DNA from: Paeniglutamicibacter antarcticus_C
GTDB taxonomy: Bacteria; Actinomycetota; Actinomycetes; Actinomycetales; Micrococcaceae
NCBI RefSeq assembly: GCF_039544305.1
Contig: NZ_BAABLK010000006.1
Coordinates: 1-64,000 of the forward strand
DNA length: 64,000 nucleotides
Reading direction: 5' to 3'
Positions 33,171 through 41,089 of the stretch are shown one piece after another (positions within the stretch are counted from its first letter, which is position 1; the number at the start of each line of letters is the position of its first letter). The notes under the pieces were generated by a model. It did no database searches. It had not been told where the DNA came from and saw only the letters and a list, made by a program, of their open reading frames with translations. The position numbers and the translations under genes are program-made.

Positions 33171-34574
33171 CTAGCTGAGAAGCGCGTTGGAGAACCGGTA
33201 GTTCGCCGCACGGTGCGAATCCTCGACCCGGTCGCCCCGGCCAAAGAGCTTGTTGCGCAGCGTGCCTTCGACGTAGTCCTTCGGGTATACGCCACGGGCC
33301 TGCAGCTCAGGAACGATGAATTCGACGATGTCCTCGAAGGTGCCCGGCGTGATGGCGTAAGCCAAGTTGAATCCATCAACGTCGGTGTCCTGGACCCATT
33401 CGATGAGCTTGTCGGCCACCTCCGCCGGGGAACCGACGGTGATGGGGCCGAAGCCGCCAACACCCACCCATTCGGCAAGCTGGCGGATCGTCCACGGGTT
33501 GCCGGCATCCCCGCTGGCCTTCTGGAAGGTCGCCACCGAAGACTGGATCGCATTGGACTTTACATCGTTGCCGATGACGTCGTCCGGGGCATAGGTGGAC
33601 AGGTCGATGCCCATCCAGCCCGAGATCAGCGCGAGGGCGCCGTCGATGTCGGCATAGGACTTATAGTCCTCGAACTTGGCCTGCGCCGCGGCGCTGTCCA
33701 CGTCCGTGATGATGGTCTGCATGGCGTAGATCCGCACGTCGTATCGTCCACGCCCGGCCGTCTCGGCCGCGTCACGGACCTTGGTGACGGTCTCCTTGAG
33801 CAGCTCCTTGGTCGGCGAGGTCACGAAGACAGCCTCCGCGTTTTCGGACGCGAACTTCAGTCCGCGCGGGGAGGTGCCTGCCTGGAACACCACCGGGGTG
33901 CGCTGCGGGCTGGGCTCGGTGATCGCGATGCCCGGGACCTTGAAGTACTTGCCCTCGTGTTTGATGTCGTGGACCTTGGACGGATCGGTGAAGATCCCGC
34001 GCTCGGCATCGCGCACCACGGCGTCCTCTTCCCAGGATCCCTCGAGCAGCTTGTAGACGACTTCCATGTACTCGTCGGCGTGGTTGTAGCGCTCGTCGTG
34101 CTCGAGCTGGTCCTCCTGGCCCATGTTCCGGGCGGCTGAGGGGAGGTACCCGGTCACCACGTTCCAGCCGATGCGGCCCTTGGTCAGGTGGTCGAGGGTC
34201 GCCAGTCGGCGGGCAAACGGGTACGGGTGCTCATAGGCGGTGCCTGCGGTGACGCCAAAGCCGAGGTTCTCGGTCACCGAGGCCATGGCCGATACAAGCA
34301 TGAACGGGTCGTTGACCGGAACCTGCGTGCCGGCACGCAGCGGGACCTCGTTGGAGCCGCCGAAAACGTCGTAGGTGCCCAGCACGTCGGCGATGAAGAT
34401 GCCATCGAACTTGCCCTTCTCCAAGGTCTTGGCGAGATCGGTCCAGTAGGACAGGTCCTTGTAGTTCGCGGACTTGTCCTTCGGGTGCCTCCACAATCCC
34501 GGGGACTGGTGTCCCACGCAATTCATGTCGAAGGCGTTGAAACGGATCTGGCGCTTGGCAGGTGGGTTGCTCAT
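33171..34574 (-). CDS. DszA/NtaA-type FMN-dependent monooxygenase (island copy 2)
   Basis: A 467-residue paralog of the enzyme at 23933: LWRHPKDKSANYKDLSYWTDLAKTLEKGKFDGIFIADVLG region, GRIGWNVVTGYLPSAARNMG, ERYNHADEYMEVVYKLLEGSW, FQAGTSPRGLKFASENAEAVF, and the shared C-terminal RNKLFGRGDRVEDSHRAA. It should likewise use FMNH2 to oxidise and cleave a sulfur (or nitrogen) compound. The ATG at 34574 follows AAAGGAC; the frame upstream runs into the end of the preceding gene without start signals. It is the second gene of a SAM-riboswitch operon with the DszC-like gene at 34658 (83-bp gap). No flavin reductase gene is present nearby. Confidence 0.82.
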   Translation of the reverse strand: MSNPPAKRQIRFNAFDMNCVGHQSPGLWRHPKDKSANYKDLSYWTDLAKTLEKGKFDGIFIADVLGTYDVFGGSNEVPLRAGTQVPVNDPFMLVSAMASVTENLGFGVTAGTAYEHPYPFARRLATLDHLTKGRIGWNVVTGYLPSAARNMGQEDQLEHDERYNHADEYMEVVYKLLEGSWEEDAVVRDAERGIFTDPSKVHDIKHEGKYFKVPGIAITEPSPQRTPVVFQAGTSPRGLKFASENAEAVFVTSPTKELLKETVTKVRDAAETAGRGRYDVRIYAMQTIITDVDSAAAQAKFEDYKSYADIDGALALISGWMGIDLSTYAPDDVIGNDVKSNAIQSSVATFQKASGDAGNPWTIRQLAEWVGVGGFGPITVGSPAEVADKLIEWVQDTDVDGFNLAYAITPGTFEDIVEFIVPELQARGVYPKDYVEGTLRNKLFGRGDRVEDSHRAANYRFSNALLS

Positions 34575-34657
34575 GGGTTTGTCCTTTGCGAAAGAGGTGG
34601 ATGTTTGCCGATTCGAATCCTGTCGAACCGGTGGGGTGGCTTTTGGCCGGGGACCAG

Positions 34658-35995
34658 CTAGGAAAGGTGCGTGCCGGGGCCCGGGCCCACGTCGCCGATG
34701 GCGTTGAGTTGTTGAGGCGCGGTCCCGTTGACTTCGTAGTCGCCAATGATGCGCGACTTGTAGATCGCCGGGTTGTGAGTGGCTACGGTACGGGCGTTGC
34801 GCCAGTGCCGGTCCAGGTTGCAATGCCTTGAGGTGGCTGAAGCACCCAAGCCGTCAAAGAGCTTGGTGGCGGCCGATAGGACCAGTGGTTGCACGATGGC
34901 TTGGGCACGGTCGGCGGCAAGTTCACATACGGCGAACCGTTCGGCCGGGCTCAGCGACGGATCGCCCAACGCAACCTCGACCTCAGCGACCGCGGCCAAC
35001 ACGATCGAATCTACGGCGAAAGCAGTCCCGGAGATCTCACCAACCAACTGCAACACCTGGGGTTCTTCGCGGACCGGAACACCGGTCCCGGTGCTGAAGC
35101 TCCGGGTCCTGGCCTGGACCGCTGAGCGCACATCGTTAAGCACCGCGCGGCTGATCCCTGCCTGCACAGCAAGGAGCACCAATTGGAATATCGCGGATTC
35201 AGGATCGTTGATCTGTTGTTCCTCCGGAAGGACCGTGTCCACCGGAACGTCTTGGAACGTGGTCGATCCGGTCCCGGTAAGCTGCTGCCCGAAACCGTCC
35301 CAGTCATCAAAGATCTTGACCCGGGAATGCTGGGTGGAAACCACGGCAATCTGCCGTCCGGCACGGGTTGGGTGCGCGACGGCGACGGCCACCCAATCTG
35401 CATAGATGGTGCCGGTGCAATAGTATTTATCGCCGTTGAGGATCCACCGCTCCCCGGACATGGCAATCGTGCTGTTCAATGTACCGAGCCGGTTGCCGCC
35501 ACGCTCGGTGTAGGCGTTGCCGACGATCTGCCCAGCCGTGATGCGCTCGATCCATCGATGGCGCATGGAGTCGTCTTCGAGCTGCAACACCGCTTCCACG
35601 AAGCCAAAGTGCGAGCGCCAGAGGTGGGCCACCTGGGAGTCGGCCTCGCCGAGTTCGATGAGCAGGCGGAACAGGTCCCGCAGACTCGCCCCGTATCCAC
35701 CGTCGTTAACCGGTATCCGCAGCGCACCAAAACGTTCACGGTTCAGCCATCCGACCTGCTCGAAGGGAAGGGTCCGGGTGGCGTCGCGGTCGCTGGCACC
35801 TTCCGCGATCTTGGCGAAGACCGGACGGAAGATCGCAGCCAACTCGTCATAGTGCCCATCCACTGGCACTCCCGGGGTCAGCTTGAGCAGGTGCCGGGCA
35901 GGTGTGGCTTCGGTGAACGCATCAAGATCGATGGCTCCAAAAATTTCCGGGTCGCCTTCAACATTAAACGTGTGCAGAGGTGCATCGGCAGCCAT
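34658..35995 (-). CDS. DszC/SfnB-type flavin-dependent monooxygenase, acyl-CoA dehydrogenase fold (copy 2)
   Basis: A 445-residue paralog of the protein at 25352 with about 35 extra N-terminal residues. Shared blocks are RIPVNDGGYGASLRDLFRLLIELGEADSQVAHLWRSHFGF (in parts), TERGGNRLGTLNSTIA, KYYCTGTIYADWVAVAV and LDRHWRNARTVATHNPAIYK at the C-terminus. The DszC-like ending argues for monooxygenase rather than acyl-CoA dehydrogenase chemistry. The ATG at 35995 lies only 9 nt behind the riboswitch aptamer, whose 3' strand GAUGGAGA supplies the Shine-Dalgarno site. It precedes the DszA-like gene in the same operon. Confidence 0.78.
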   Translation of the reverse strand: MAADAPLHTFNVEGDPEIFGAIDLDAFTEATPARHLLKLTPGVPVDGHYDELAAIFRPVFAKIAEGASDRDATRTLPFEQVGWLNRERFGALRIPVNDGGYGASLRDLFRLLIELGEADSQVAHLWRSHFGFVEAVLQLEDDSMRHRWIERITAGQIVGNAYTERGGNRLGTLNSTIAMSGERWILNGDKYYCTGTIYADWVAVAVAHPTRAGRQIAVVSTQHSRVKIFDDWDGFGQQLTGTGSTTFQDVPVDTVLPEEQQINDPESAIFQLVLLAVQAGISRAVLNDVRSAVQARTRSFSTGTGVPVREEPQVLQLVGEISGTAFAVDSIVLAAVAEVEVALGDPSLSPAERFAVCELAADRAQAIVQPLVLSAATKLFDGLGASATSRHCNLDRHWRNARTVATHNPAIYKSRIIGDYEVNGTAPQQLNAIGDVGPGPGTHLS

Positions 35996-36003
35996 AATTC
36001 GTT

Positions 36004-36098
36004 CTCCATCGACTCTGGCGTGAGCACCTACCGCCCAGTTAAGGGGAGGGGTTGCTGCGGCGTCATGGAGCCAGATCTCTCGGTCGCTCAGGATGGTT
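36004..36098 (-). promoter_or_regulatory. SAM-I type riboswitch with Shine-Dalgarno inside P1, DszC/DszA-like pair
   Basis: On the minus strand CCAUC (36096-36092) pairs with GAUGG (36010-36006). The core reads GCGACCGAGAGATCTGG, TGACGCCGCAGCAACC and GGUGCU, in S-box order. The P1 3' strand continues as GAUGGAGA and the ATG follows at 35995, so the ribosome-binding site is the 3' strand of the helix that SAM stabilises. This gives direct translational shut-off without a separate expression platform. Confidence 0.88.
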
Positions 36099-36108
36099 GT
36101 TGTTCACA

Positions 36109-36138
36109 TTTCTACATGGATTCTCGCGCCGAAGACAA
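36109..36138 (-). promoter_or_regulatory. Promoter for the DszC/DszA-like operon
   Basis: On the minus strand TTGTCT (36138-36133) and TAGAAA (36114-36109) are separated by 18 bp. Transcription would begin about 36102, a few nucleotides before the aptamer. The fit to the riboswitch boundary is the main support. Confidence 0.5.
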
Positions 36139-36482
36139 CCCCGTCCGTCACAATCGAGGCGCGCATCACAAGGCAAAGCACTTTTGCGCTCCGCCGGAGG
36201 GCCAGTGACCCGGCGGGCCTCCGGCATTGGGTCCGCTAGTTCTTCGACGCCGCATGGGGCGGGACCGAGTGATTCGGCGCTAATTACCGACATGGGCAGA
36301 TGGCGCGCCTATCCGCGAGATCACGCGGATCAGCACACTCGTGCTCGGGCTCAACGACAAGATCCCGCTCGTCGAATTGCCAAAAATGCGAAACATCGAA
36401 ATTTCTGCATTCCATCACAGATCATTTGATCGGAAGAGGCATATTTCCGTGCTGTCGAAGGTTTCGTCACATTCCCATGGGT
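36139..36482. other. Intergenic region between two divergent SAM-riboswitch operons
   Basis: No intact gene. It holds a GCCGGAGG/CCTCCGGC stem (36193-36225) and the palindrome ATCCGCG-N6-CGCGGAT (36311-36330), a possible operator. A short open stretch around 36300-36380 reads IREITRISTLVLGLNDKIP, which looks more protein-like than chance and might be a gene remnant, though I cannot name a family. Confidence 0.35.
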
Positions 36483-36511
36483 TTGCTCCTATGCTTCCCA
36501 TCGACTTTGAT
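36483..36511 (+). promoter_or_regulatory. Possible promoter for the OsmC-symporter operon
   Basis: TTGCTC (36483-36488) and TTTGAT (36506-36511) are 17 bp apart and would start transcription near 36518, just before the aptamer. The -10 overlaps a small inverted repeat CCATC-N6-GATGG (36498-36513) that copies the P1 strands of the riboswitch. Confidence 0.35.
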
Positions 36512-36521
36512 GGAAGGCGTA

Positions 36522-36609
36522 ACCCATCCCGAGCGGCCGAGAGATCTGGCTCATTGACGCCGCAGCAACCACCTCTTTGAGGCCGGTGCTACCGCCAGGT
36601 CCGATGGAG
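36522..36609 (+). promoter_or_regulatory. SAM-I type riboswitch with Shine-Dalgarno inside P1, OsmC-symporter operon
   Basis: CCATC (36524-36528) pairs with GATGG (36603-36607). The core GCGGCCGAGAGATCTGG, TGACGCCGCAGCAACC, a CCTC/GAGG P3 hairpin and GGTGCTACCGCC follow in S-box order. GATGGAGA is both the P1 3' strand and the ribosome-binding site; ATG is at 36615. SAM binding should block initiation directly. Confidence 0.9.
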
Positions 36610-36614
36610 AAAAC

Positions 36615-37202
36615 ATGACTTCCCCTTCAGCTCGCCCCGAAGCGCCCGAGAGTGGCAGCTCCCATGACAAGCGAATCCGCGCCAAGGGTTCCTGGCAAGG
36701 GAACATGCGAACCACTGTCGATATCCGCAGCTTCTCATTCGATATCGATGAGCCGCTTCGCGTGGGCGGCACCGATACTGCTCCGACACCCATGGAATTC
36801 ATGGCAGGCGCCCTCAACGGTTGCGTTAGCGTGGTCGTTGAACAGGCGGCCAAGGAAATGGGAATCGAATTCACGCGTCTGGAGACTTACTCGATAGCAA
36901 CCCAAGACACCCGCGGCTTCGCCGGGACGGCAGACGTCTCACCGTTCTTCCACTCGTACAGGCTGGAGGTCCATCTTGAAACACAGCTTGACGATGCCGC
37001 GGTCAAACACGACCTGACAAAACAAGTTCACCGCCGCTGTCCCGCCATCAACTTGGTAAGTGCCGCTGGAGTGAACTTAGAGATCAACTGGGTCTTTGCC
37101 ACCCAGGTCACAGAACATGCCGCCGAAAACGCCGGCAACATCGCATTGGGCTATGTGCCGCGGGAAACCCCCATCAATTCGCATGAAGAGGCCTCCGCAT
37201 GA
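36615..37202 (+). CDS. OsmC family protein
   Basis: A 195-residue OsmC-fold protein: a beta-rich first half (TTVDIRSFSFDIDEPLRVGG), then TAPTPMEFMAGALNGCVSVV (about 60-79) with the first redox Cys at about 75, and the second conserved Cys in VHRRCPAINLV near 146. The Cys pair suggests thiol peroxidase or sulfane-handling chemistry; OsmC relatives are common in sulfur regulons. It is the first gene behind a SAM riboswitch, and its stop overlaps the next start (ATGA), so it is coupled to the symporter. Substrate and partner are unknown. Confidence 0.8.
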   Translation: MTSPSARPEAPESGSSHDKRIRAKGSWQGNMRTTVDIRSFSFDIDEPLRVGGTDTAPTPMEFMAGALNGCVSVVVEQAAKEMGIEFTRLETYSIATQDTRGFAGTADVSPFFHSYRLEVHLETQLDDAAVKHDLTKQVHRRCPAINLVSAAGVNLEINWVFATQVTEHAAENAGNIALGYVPRETPINSHEEASA

Positions 37203-38860
37203 GCGCCGCCGGATACTGGACCATCGGATTAGCCTTGTCCTATACGATTCTGCTGATCGCCGGAGGGCGTCTCGCCCAGCAACGGAGCGCCGTGGGCAAG
37301 ACCAAGGGGTTCTTCGTCGGTGGCAGGACCTTCAGTCCATGGACGGTCGCCTTCTGCATTACCGGGTTATTTTCCGGCTCATCCTACATTGCCATCATGG
37401 AGCTGAGCTACCGTACCGGTGTTTCAGCTCTTTGGTACGGAGTGGCTGAAACAGTACAGATATTGCTCATTGCCCTGCTGTTGGTGAAGCCTCTCCGAGA
37501 AAAGCTGGTCGTGACGGTCACTGGCATCATCGGCGACCGCTTCGGTCGGGTTGCCAAGGCAATCTCCGGTGTCATCACAGCCTTCACATTCCCCATGTGG
37601 TCGGTGGCCACCACGATCGCCTTCGCCTCGGCACTGACGGCGTTCACTGGCCTTAGCCTGCATGTGGCCGTCATCGTCACAGCCCTGTTGCTCCTGGCTT
37701 TCCTATGGAGCGGCGGGATGCGCTCGGTGGCATTCAACCAGAGCATGAACTGCCTCGTTTTCGTGGGAATGCTCTTGGTCGGCGCATACGCGGTCTTCGC
37801 GAAACCAGGTTTCTTCGGCCTGCGGGAATTCGCCGAAACCAACCCCCAGATGTTTGATCCGGGCAACGCCGGCATCTCGCTGATCGTCGCTTGGTTCGGA
37901 ACCTTCATCGTGAACGTTCCGCTGGCCCAAGCCGCATTCCAGATGACCATGTCTTGCCGTACCCCGGAAGACGGCCAAAAGGGCCTCTACACAGCGGCGG
38001 CATTCGGCGTCCCATTCATCATTATCGGCGCTCTGATCGGCACCTCCGCCGCGGTGGTTGTGCCGGCGCAGGACCTCGCCCTAGTCGCAATCCCCCACTA
38101 CATAGAGCAGGTTCTTCCCGCTCCGCTGGTAGGTGTATTTTTCCTCGGCGTCTGGGCTTGTGCCATGGGTTGGGCGGGTCCGTGCCAGTTCTCCGGGGCC
38201 ACATCCTTGGGCCGCGACGTCGGCAGTGCCATAAATCCCAAAGCCACCGAGGTCCAGCTGGTCCGCTATACCCAGTGGTCGCTCGTAGCCCTGACTGCCC
38301 TCATGATCCTCTTTAGCATCTTGCGCACGGAACAGTCCGCCTGGTGGAACGTCTTGGCTTGGACCCTTCGCAACGGCGCAACGCTGGCGCCGGTGTTGGC
38401 CGTGTTCTTCTGGCCATTGGCGACCCGTAGCGCGGCCTATGCCTCGATGGTCACGGGCTTCAGCGCCGGGATTATATGGAACCAGCTCGCGGGCTGGTCC
38501 GCGACGTCGTTCTACCTCGGCACCCACCCGGTTTGGGTCGGTATGCTCGCAAACGTCGCAACCTTGGTCTTGGTCACCCTGGCCACTTCTCCCTGGCGTT
38601 TGAGCGTCGACCCGAGGCGGGTCCGCCGGGCAGTCCGATTCGGTCTTGGTGCACTGGCTGCACTTGTGACATTGGTCTTCACCGCAGGCTGGTTGGCGGG
38701 CTACGGGTTGATTGCCATGGTCCTGTTCATCGTCGTCCTATGCGCCGCCTTGTCAGTGTTCTTTGCCACTGAATCACGCGAATCAAACTTTGCGGGTCGG
38801 GCTTCCAAAGAGAATCCGGAGCACGAATCCTCCGGGCGCGCCATCGAAAATGCCGTGTAG
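37199..38860 (+). CDS. Sodium:solute symporter (SSS family) in the SAM regulon
   Basis: A 553-residue transporter with about 13 membrane spans and a hydrophilic tail (about 520-553). The first cytoplasmic loop has the SSS signature FFVGGRTFSPWTVAFCITGLFSGSS, and ACAMGWAGPCQFSGATSLGRDV (about 320-341) matches the region that holds Na+ ligands in the family. It probably co-transports Na+ with a small organic sulfur compound or carboxylate, since it is controlled by a SAM riboswitch through the overlapping OsmC gene. The substrate cannot be read from sequence; SSS members carry sugars, proline, pantothenate, acetate and others. GC and codon use match the neighbours. Confidence 0.85.
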   Translation: MSAAGYWTIGLALSYTILLIAGGRLAQQRSAVGKTKGFFVGGRTFSPWTVAFCITGLFSGSSYIAIMELSYRTGVSALWYGVAETVQILLIALLLVKPLREKLVVTVTGIIGDRFGRVAKAISGVITAFTFPMWSVATTIAFASALTAFTGLSLHVAVIVTALLLLAFLWSGGMRSVAFNQSMNCLVFVGMLLVGAYAVFAKPGFFGLREFAETNPQMFDPGNAGISLIVAWFGTFIVNVPLAQAAFQMTMSCRTPEDGQKGLYTAAAFGVPFIIIGALIGTSAAVVVPAQDLALVAIPHYIEQVLPAPLVGVFFLGVWACAMGWAGPCQFSGATSLGRDVGSAINPKATEVQLVRYTQWSLVALTALMILFSILRTEQSAWWNVLAWTLRNGATLAPVLAVFFWPLATRSAAYASMVTGFSAGIIWNQLAGWSATSFYLGTHPVWVGMLANVATLVLVTLATSPWRLSVDPRRVRRAVRFGLGALAALVTLVFTAGWLAGYGLIAMVLFIVVLCAALSVFFATESRESNFAGRASKENPEHESSGRAIENAV

Positions 38861-38889
38861 GCAGGCTGGCGTCCGCGAGTAGCCTCCAC

Positions 38890-38977
38890 CCATTCCGAGC
38901 GGCCTAGAGATCTGGCTCAGTGACGCCGCAGCAAGCACCGCATAGACGGTGAAGTGCTCATGCCAAGACCGATGGAG
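38890..38977 (+). promoter_or_regulatory. Degenerate SAM-I type riboswitch in front of acs
   Basis: CCATT (38890-38894) can pair with GATGG (38971-38975, one G-U). The sequence follows the island's other aptamers closely (GCGGCCTAGAGATCTGG, TGACGCCGCAGCAAGC) but GA is changed to TA in the kink-turn, GCAACC is GCAAGC, and GGTGCTA is AAGTGCTC, so the P3 closing pairs are lost. GATGGAGA still provides the Shine-Dalgarno site 6 nt before ATG 38984. It may be a decayed copy or a variant with changed ligand. Confidence 0.7.
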
Positions 38978-38983
38978 AACACC

Positions 38984-40960
38984 ATGACTGAGACCCTTTG
39001 CCCCGCCACGGCGGACATCACCAACGAGACCAACTGGAGCGAAGCGGAACGCCTCGCATTTTGGGACAACGCCGCCAAGCGCCTTGACTGGTCCGAGGAC
39101 TGGCACACCACCTACACCAGCACCGGTGTGGACACAGCTGCACGCCGGGGACCCGAGCTGCGCTGGTTTGAGGGCGGCAAGCTCAATGCCGCCTACAACT
39201 GCGTTGACCGCCATGTCGAGGCAGGTCGCGGGGCAAAGGTCGCCCTGCATTTCGAGGGCGAGCCCGGCGACACCATTACCGTCACATACCAAGATCTGCA
39301 GGACCGCGTGTCCAAGGCCACCAACGCATTGGTTCTTCTGGGCATCGGCAAAGGCGACCGCGTGGTCATATATCTACCGGTATTGGTGGAGACGGTTGTC
39401 ATCACCCTGGCCTGCGCCCGGATCGATGCCGTGCACTCGTTGGTTTTTGGCGGCTTCTCCGCCGAGGCGTTGAAGTTCCGTGTCGAAGACACCGGCGCGA
39501 AGCTCTTGGTCACCACCGACGGCCAATTCCGTCGCGGCGAGGCCGTTCCGGTCAAGCACAACGCGGATGCGGCAGTGTCCGGGGACAACGACATCGAGCA
39601 CGTGCTGGTGCTTCGCCGCACCGGATGCGAGGTCCCTTGGACCGCGGACCGCGATGTGTGGTGGCATGAGGTGGTCGACACCGCCGACAGCACGCTTATC
39701 CCCGAGGCCTTCGACTCTGAAACCCCGCTGTTCATCATGTACACCTCCGGTACCACCGGCCAGCCCAAGGGGCTGGTCCACACCACCGGCGGCTACCTGA
39801 CCCAGGCGTCGTGGAGCCACGAAGCCCTCTTCTCGAACCCGGATCCGGAACAGCGCGCCAACGACGTCCACTGGTGCACCGCTGACCTGGCCTGGGTTAC
39901 CGCCCACACCTATGAAATCTATGGGCCGCTGTCCAACGGGGTCACCCAGGTCATCTACGAGGGCGTGCCCAATGCCCCGCACCCTGGACGCCACTTCGAG
40001 ATCATCGCGCGCTACGGCGTGACAAGTTACTACACCGCACCCACGTTGGTTCGCTCGCTGATGGGATGGTTTCCCGCCGGAATCCCTGCGGAGCATGACC
40101 TGTCCTCGATCAGGGTGGCAGGAACCGTGGGTGAAGCCGTGAACCCGGAGGCATGGCGCTGGCTGCGCAGCCAGGTCGGACGCGATACCGAAAGCGGCAT
40201 CCCGATGGTCGATACATGGTGGCAGTCGGAAACCGGCGCCACGATCCTCTCCCCCCGCCAGCAGGACACCGGGTTCAAGCCCGGTTGCGGCACCCGTGCC
40301 CTGCCCGGTGTCAGTGTCGACATCGTTGACGATGCCGCACAAACCGTGGAAAAGAACCTTCAGGGCTACATCGTACTGACCAAGACCGGGCCCGCGATGG
40401 CCCGTACGGTCTGGGGCAACCCCGAGCGCTACTTCACCTCGTATTGGCAGAAGTACGCCGAACAGGGCTGGTTCCTGGCCGGGGACGGCGCTCGTTTCGA
40501 TGCCGACGGGGACATCTGGATCCTGGGGCGCACCGACGATGTCATCAACATTTCCGGGCACCGGCTCTCCACCATCGAAATCGAATCCGCACTGGTGGCC
40601 CATCCGTCCGTCGTCGAAGCAGGGGTCTGTCCTACACCGGATACACGGACGGGGCATGCTGCCACCGCTTTCGTGGTTCCCTTCGACAAGTCGGTGGTGG
40701 GCACGGACCTTTCAGGCGAGGCCTTGGCCAAGCAGCAAGAGCTCATCGCCGCGTTGCGCGACCACGTTGCAACGCAGATCGGGCCTATTGCCAAGCCGCG
40801 CGAAATCGTTTTCGTCCCGGACGTGCCAAAGACCCGTTCGGGCAAGATCATGCGTCGGTTGCTGACCCAACTCTTTGAGGGCAGCGCATTGGGCGACACC
40901 ACCAGCCTGCAGAACGAACCGTGCATCGAACAGGTCAAACAGATCTGCGACGCACGCTAG
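38984..40960 (+). CDS. acs: Acetyl-CoA synthetase (AMP-forming)
   Basis: A 658-residue ANL-superfamily ligase of full Acs length. It has the P-loop YTSGTTGQPKGLVHT (about 255-269), VDTWWQSETG (about 408-417; the second Trp narrows the acyl pocket to acetate in known Acs), and the C-terminal PKTRSGKIMRR with the lysine that is acetylated in bacterial Acs. It converts acetate, ATP and CoA to acetyl-CoA. I used ATG 38984 behind GATGGAGA rather than the longer frame from 38954. It follows the symporter gene by 123 bp, with a degenerate riboswitch between. In this setting it may recycle acetate released by MetY. Confidence 0.88.
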   Translation: MTETLCPATADITNETNWSEAERLAFWDNAAKRLDWSEDWHTTYTSTGVDTAARRGPELRWFEGGKLNAAYNCVDRHVEAGRGAKVALHFEGEPGDTITVTYQDLQDRVSKATNALVLLGIGKGDRVVIYLPVLVETVVITLACARIDAVHSLVFGGFSAEALKFRVEDTGAKLLVTTDGQFRRGEAVPVKHNADAAVSGDNDIEHVLVLRRTGCEVPWTADRDVWWHEVVDTADSTLIPEAFDSETPLFIMYTSGTTGQPKGLVHTTGGYLTQASWSHEALFSNPDPEQRANDVHWCTADLAWVTAHTYEIYGPLSNGVTQVIYEGVPNAPHPGRHFEIIARYGVTSYYTAPTLVRSLMGWFPAGIPAEHDLSSIRVAGTVGEAVNPEAWRWLRSQVGRDTESGIPMVDTWWQSETGATILSPRQQDTGFKPGCGTRALPGVSVDIVDDAAQTVEKNLQGYIVLTKTGPAMARTVWGNPERYFTSYWQKYAEQGWFLAGDGARFDADGDIWILGRTDDVINISGHRLSTIEIESALVAHPSVVEAGVCPTPDTRTGHAATAFVVPFDKSVVGTDLSGEALAKQQELIAALRDHVATQIGPIAKPREIVFVPDVPKTRSGKIMRRLLTQLFEGSALGDTTSLQNEPCIEQVKQICDAR

Positions 40961-41089
40961 GCCCACGCTTAGCTACCGCGCAGTGCCGGGGTGCGGAAGC
41001 GGTGAAGCCCGTGGAACCGGTGTACCGGAGGGGCTCTCGTCGCAGGCGCGGAAGTTGTCCATGCGGTCCGAGTTTTGGAAAAGCGTTCC

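Noticed and set aside
34575..34823. N-terminal extension of the second DszA-like protein
   Set aside because: The extension covers the end of the preceding gene and its spacer; ATG 34574 has a proper AAAGGAC site and the family start.
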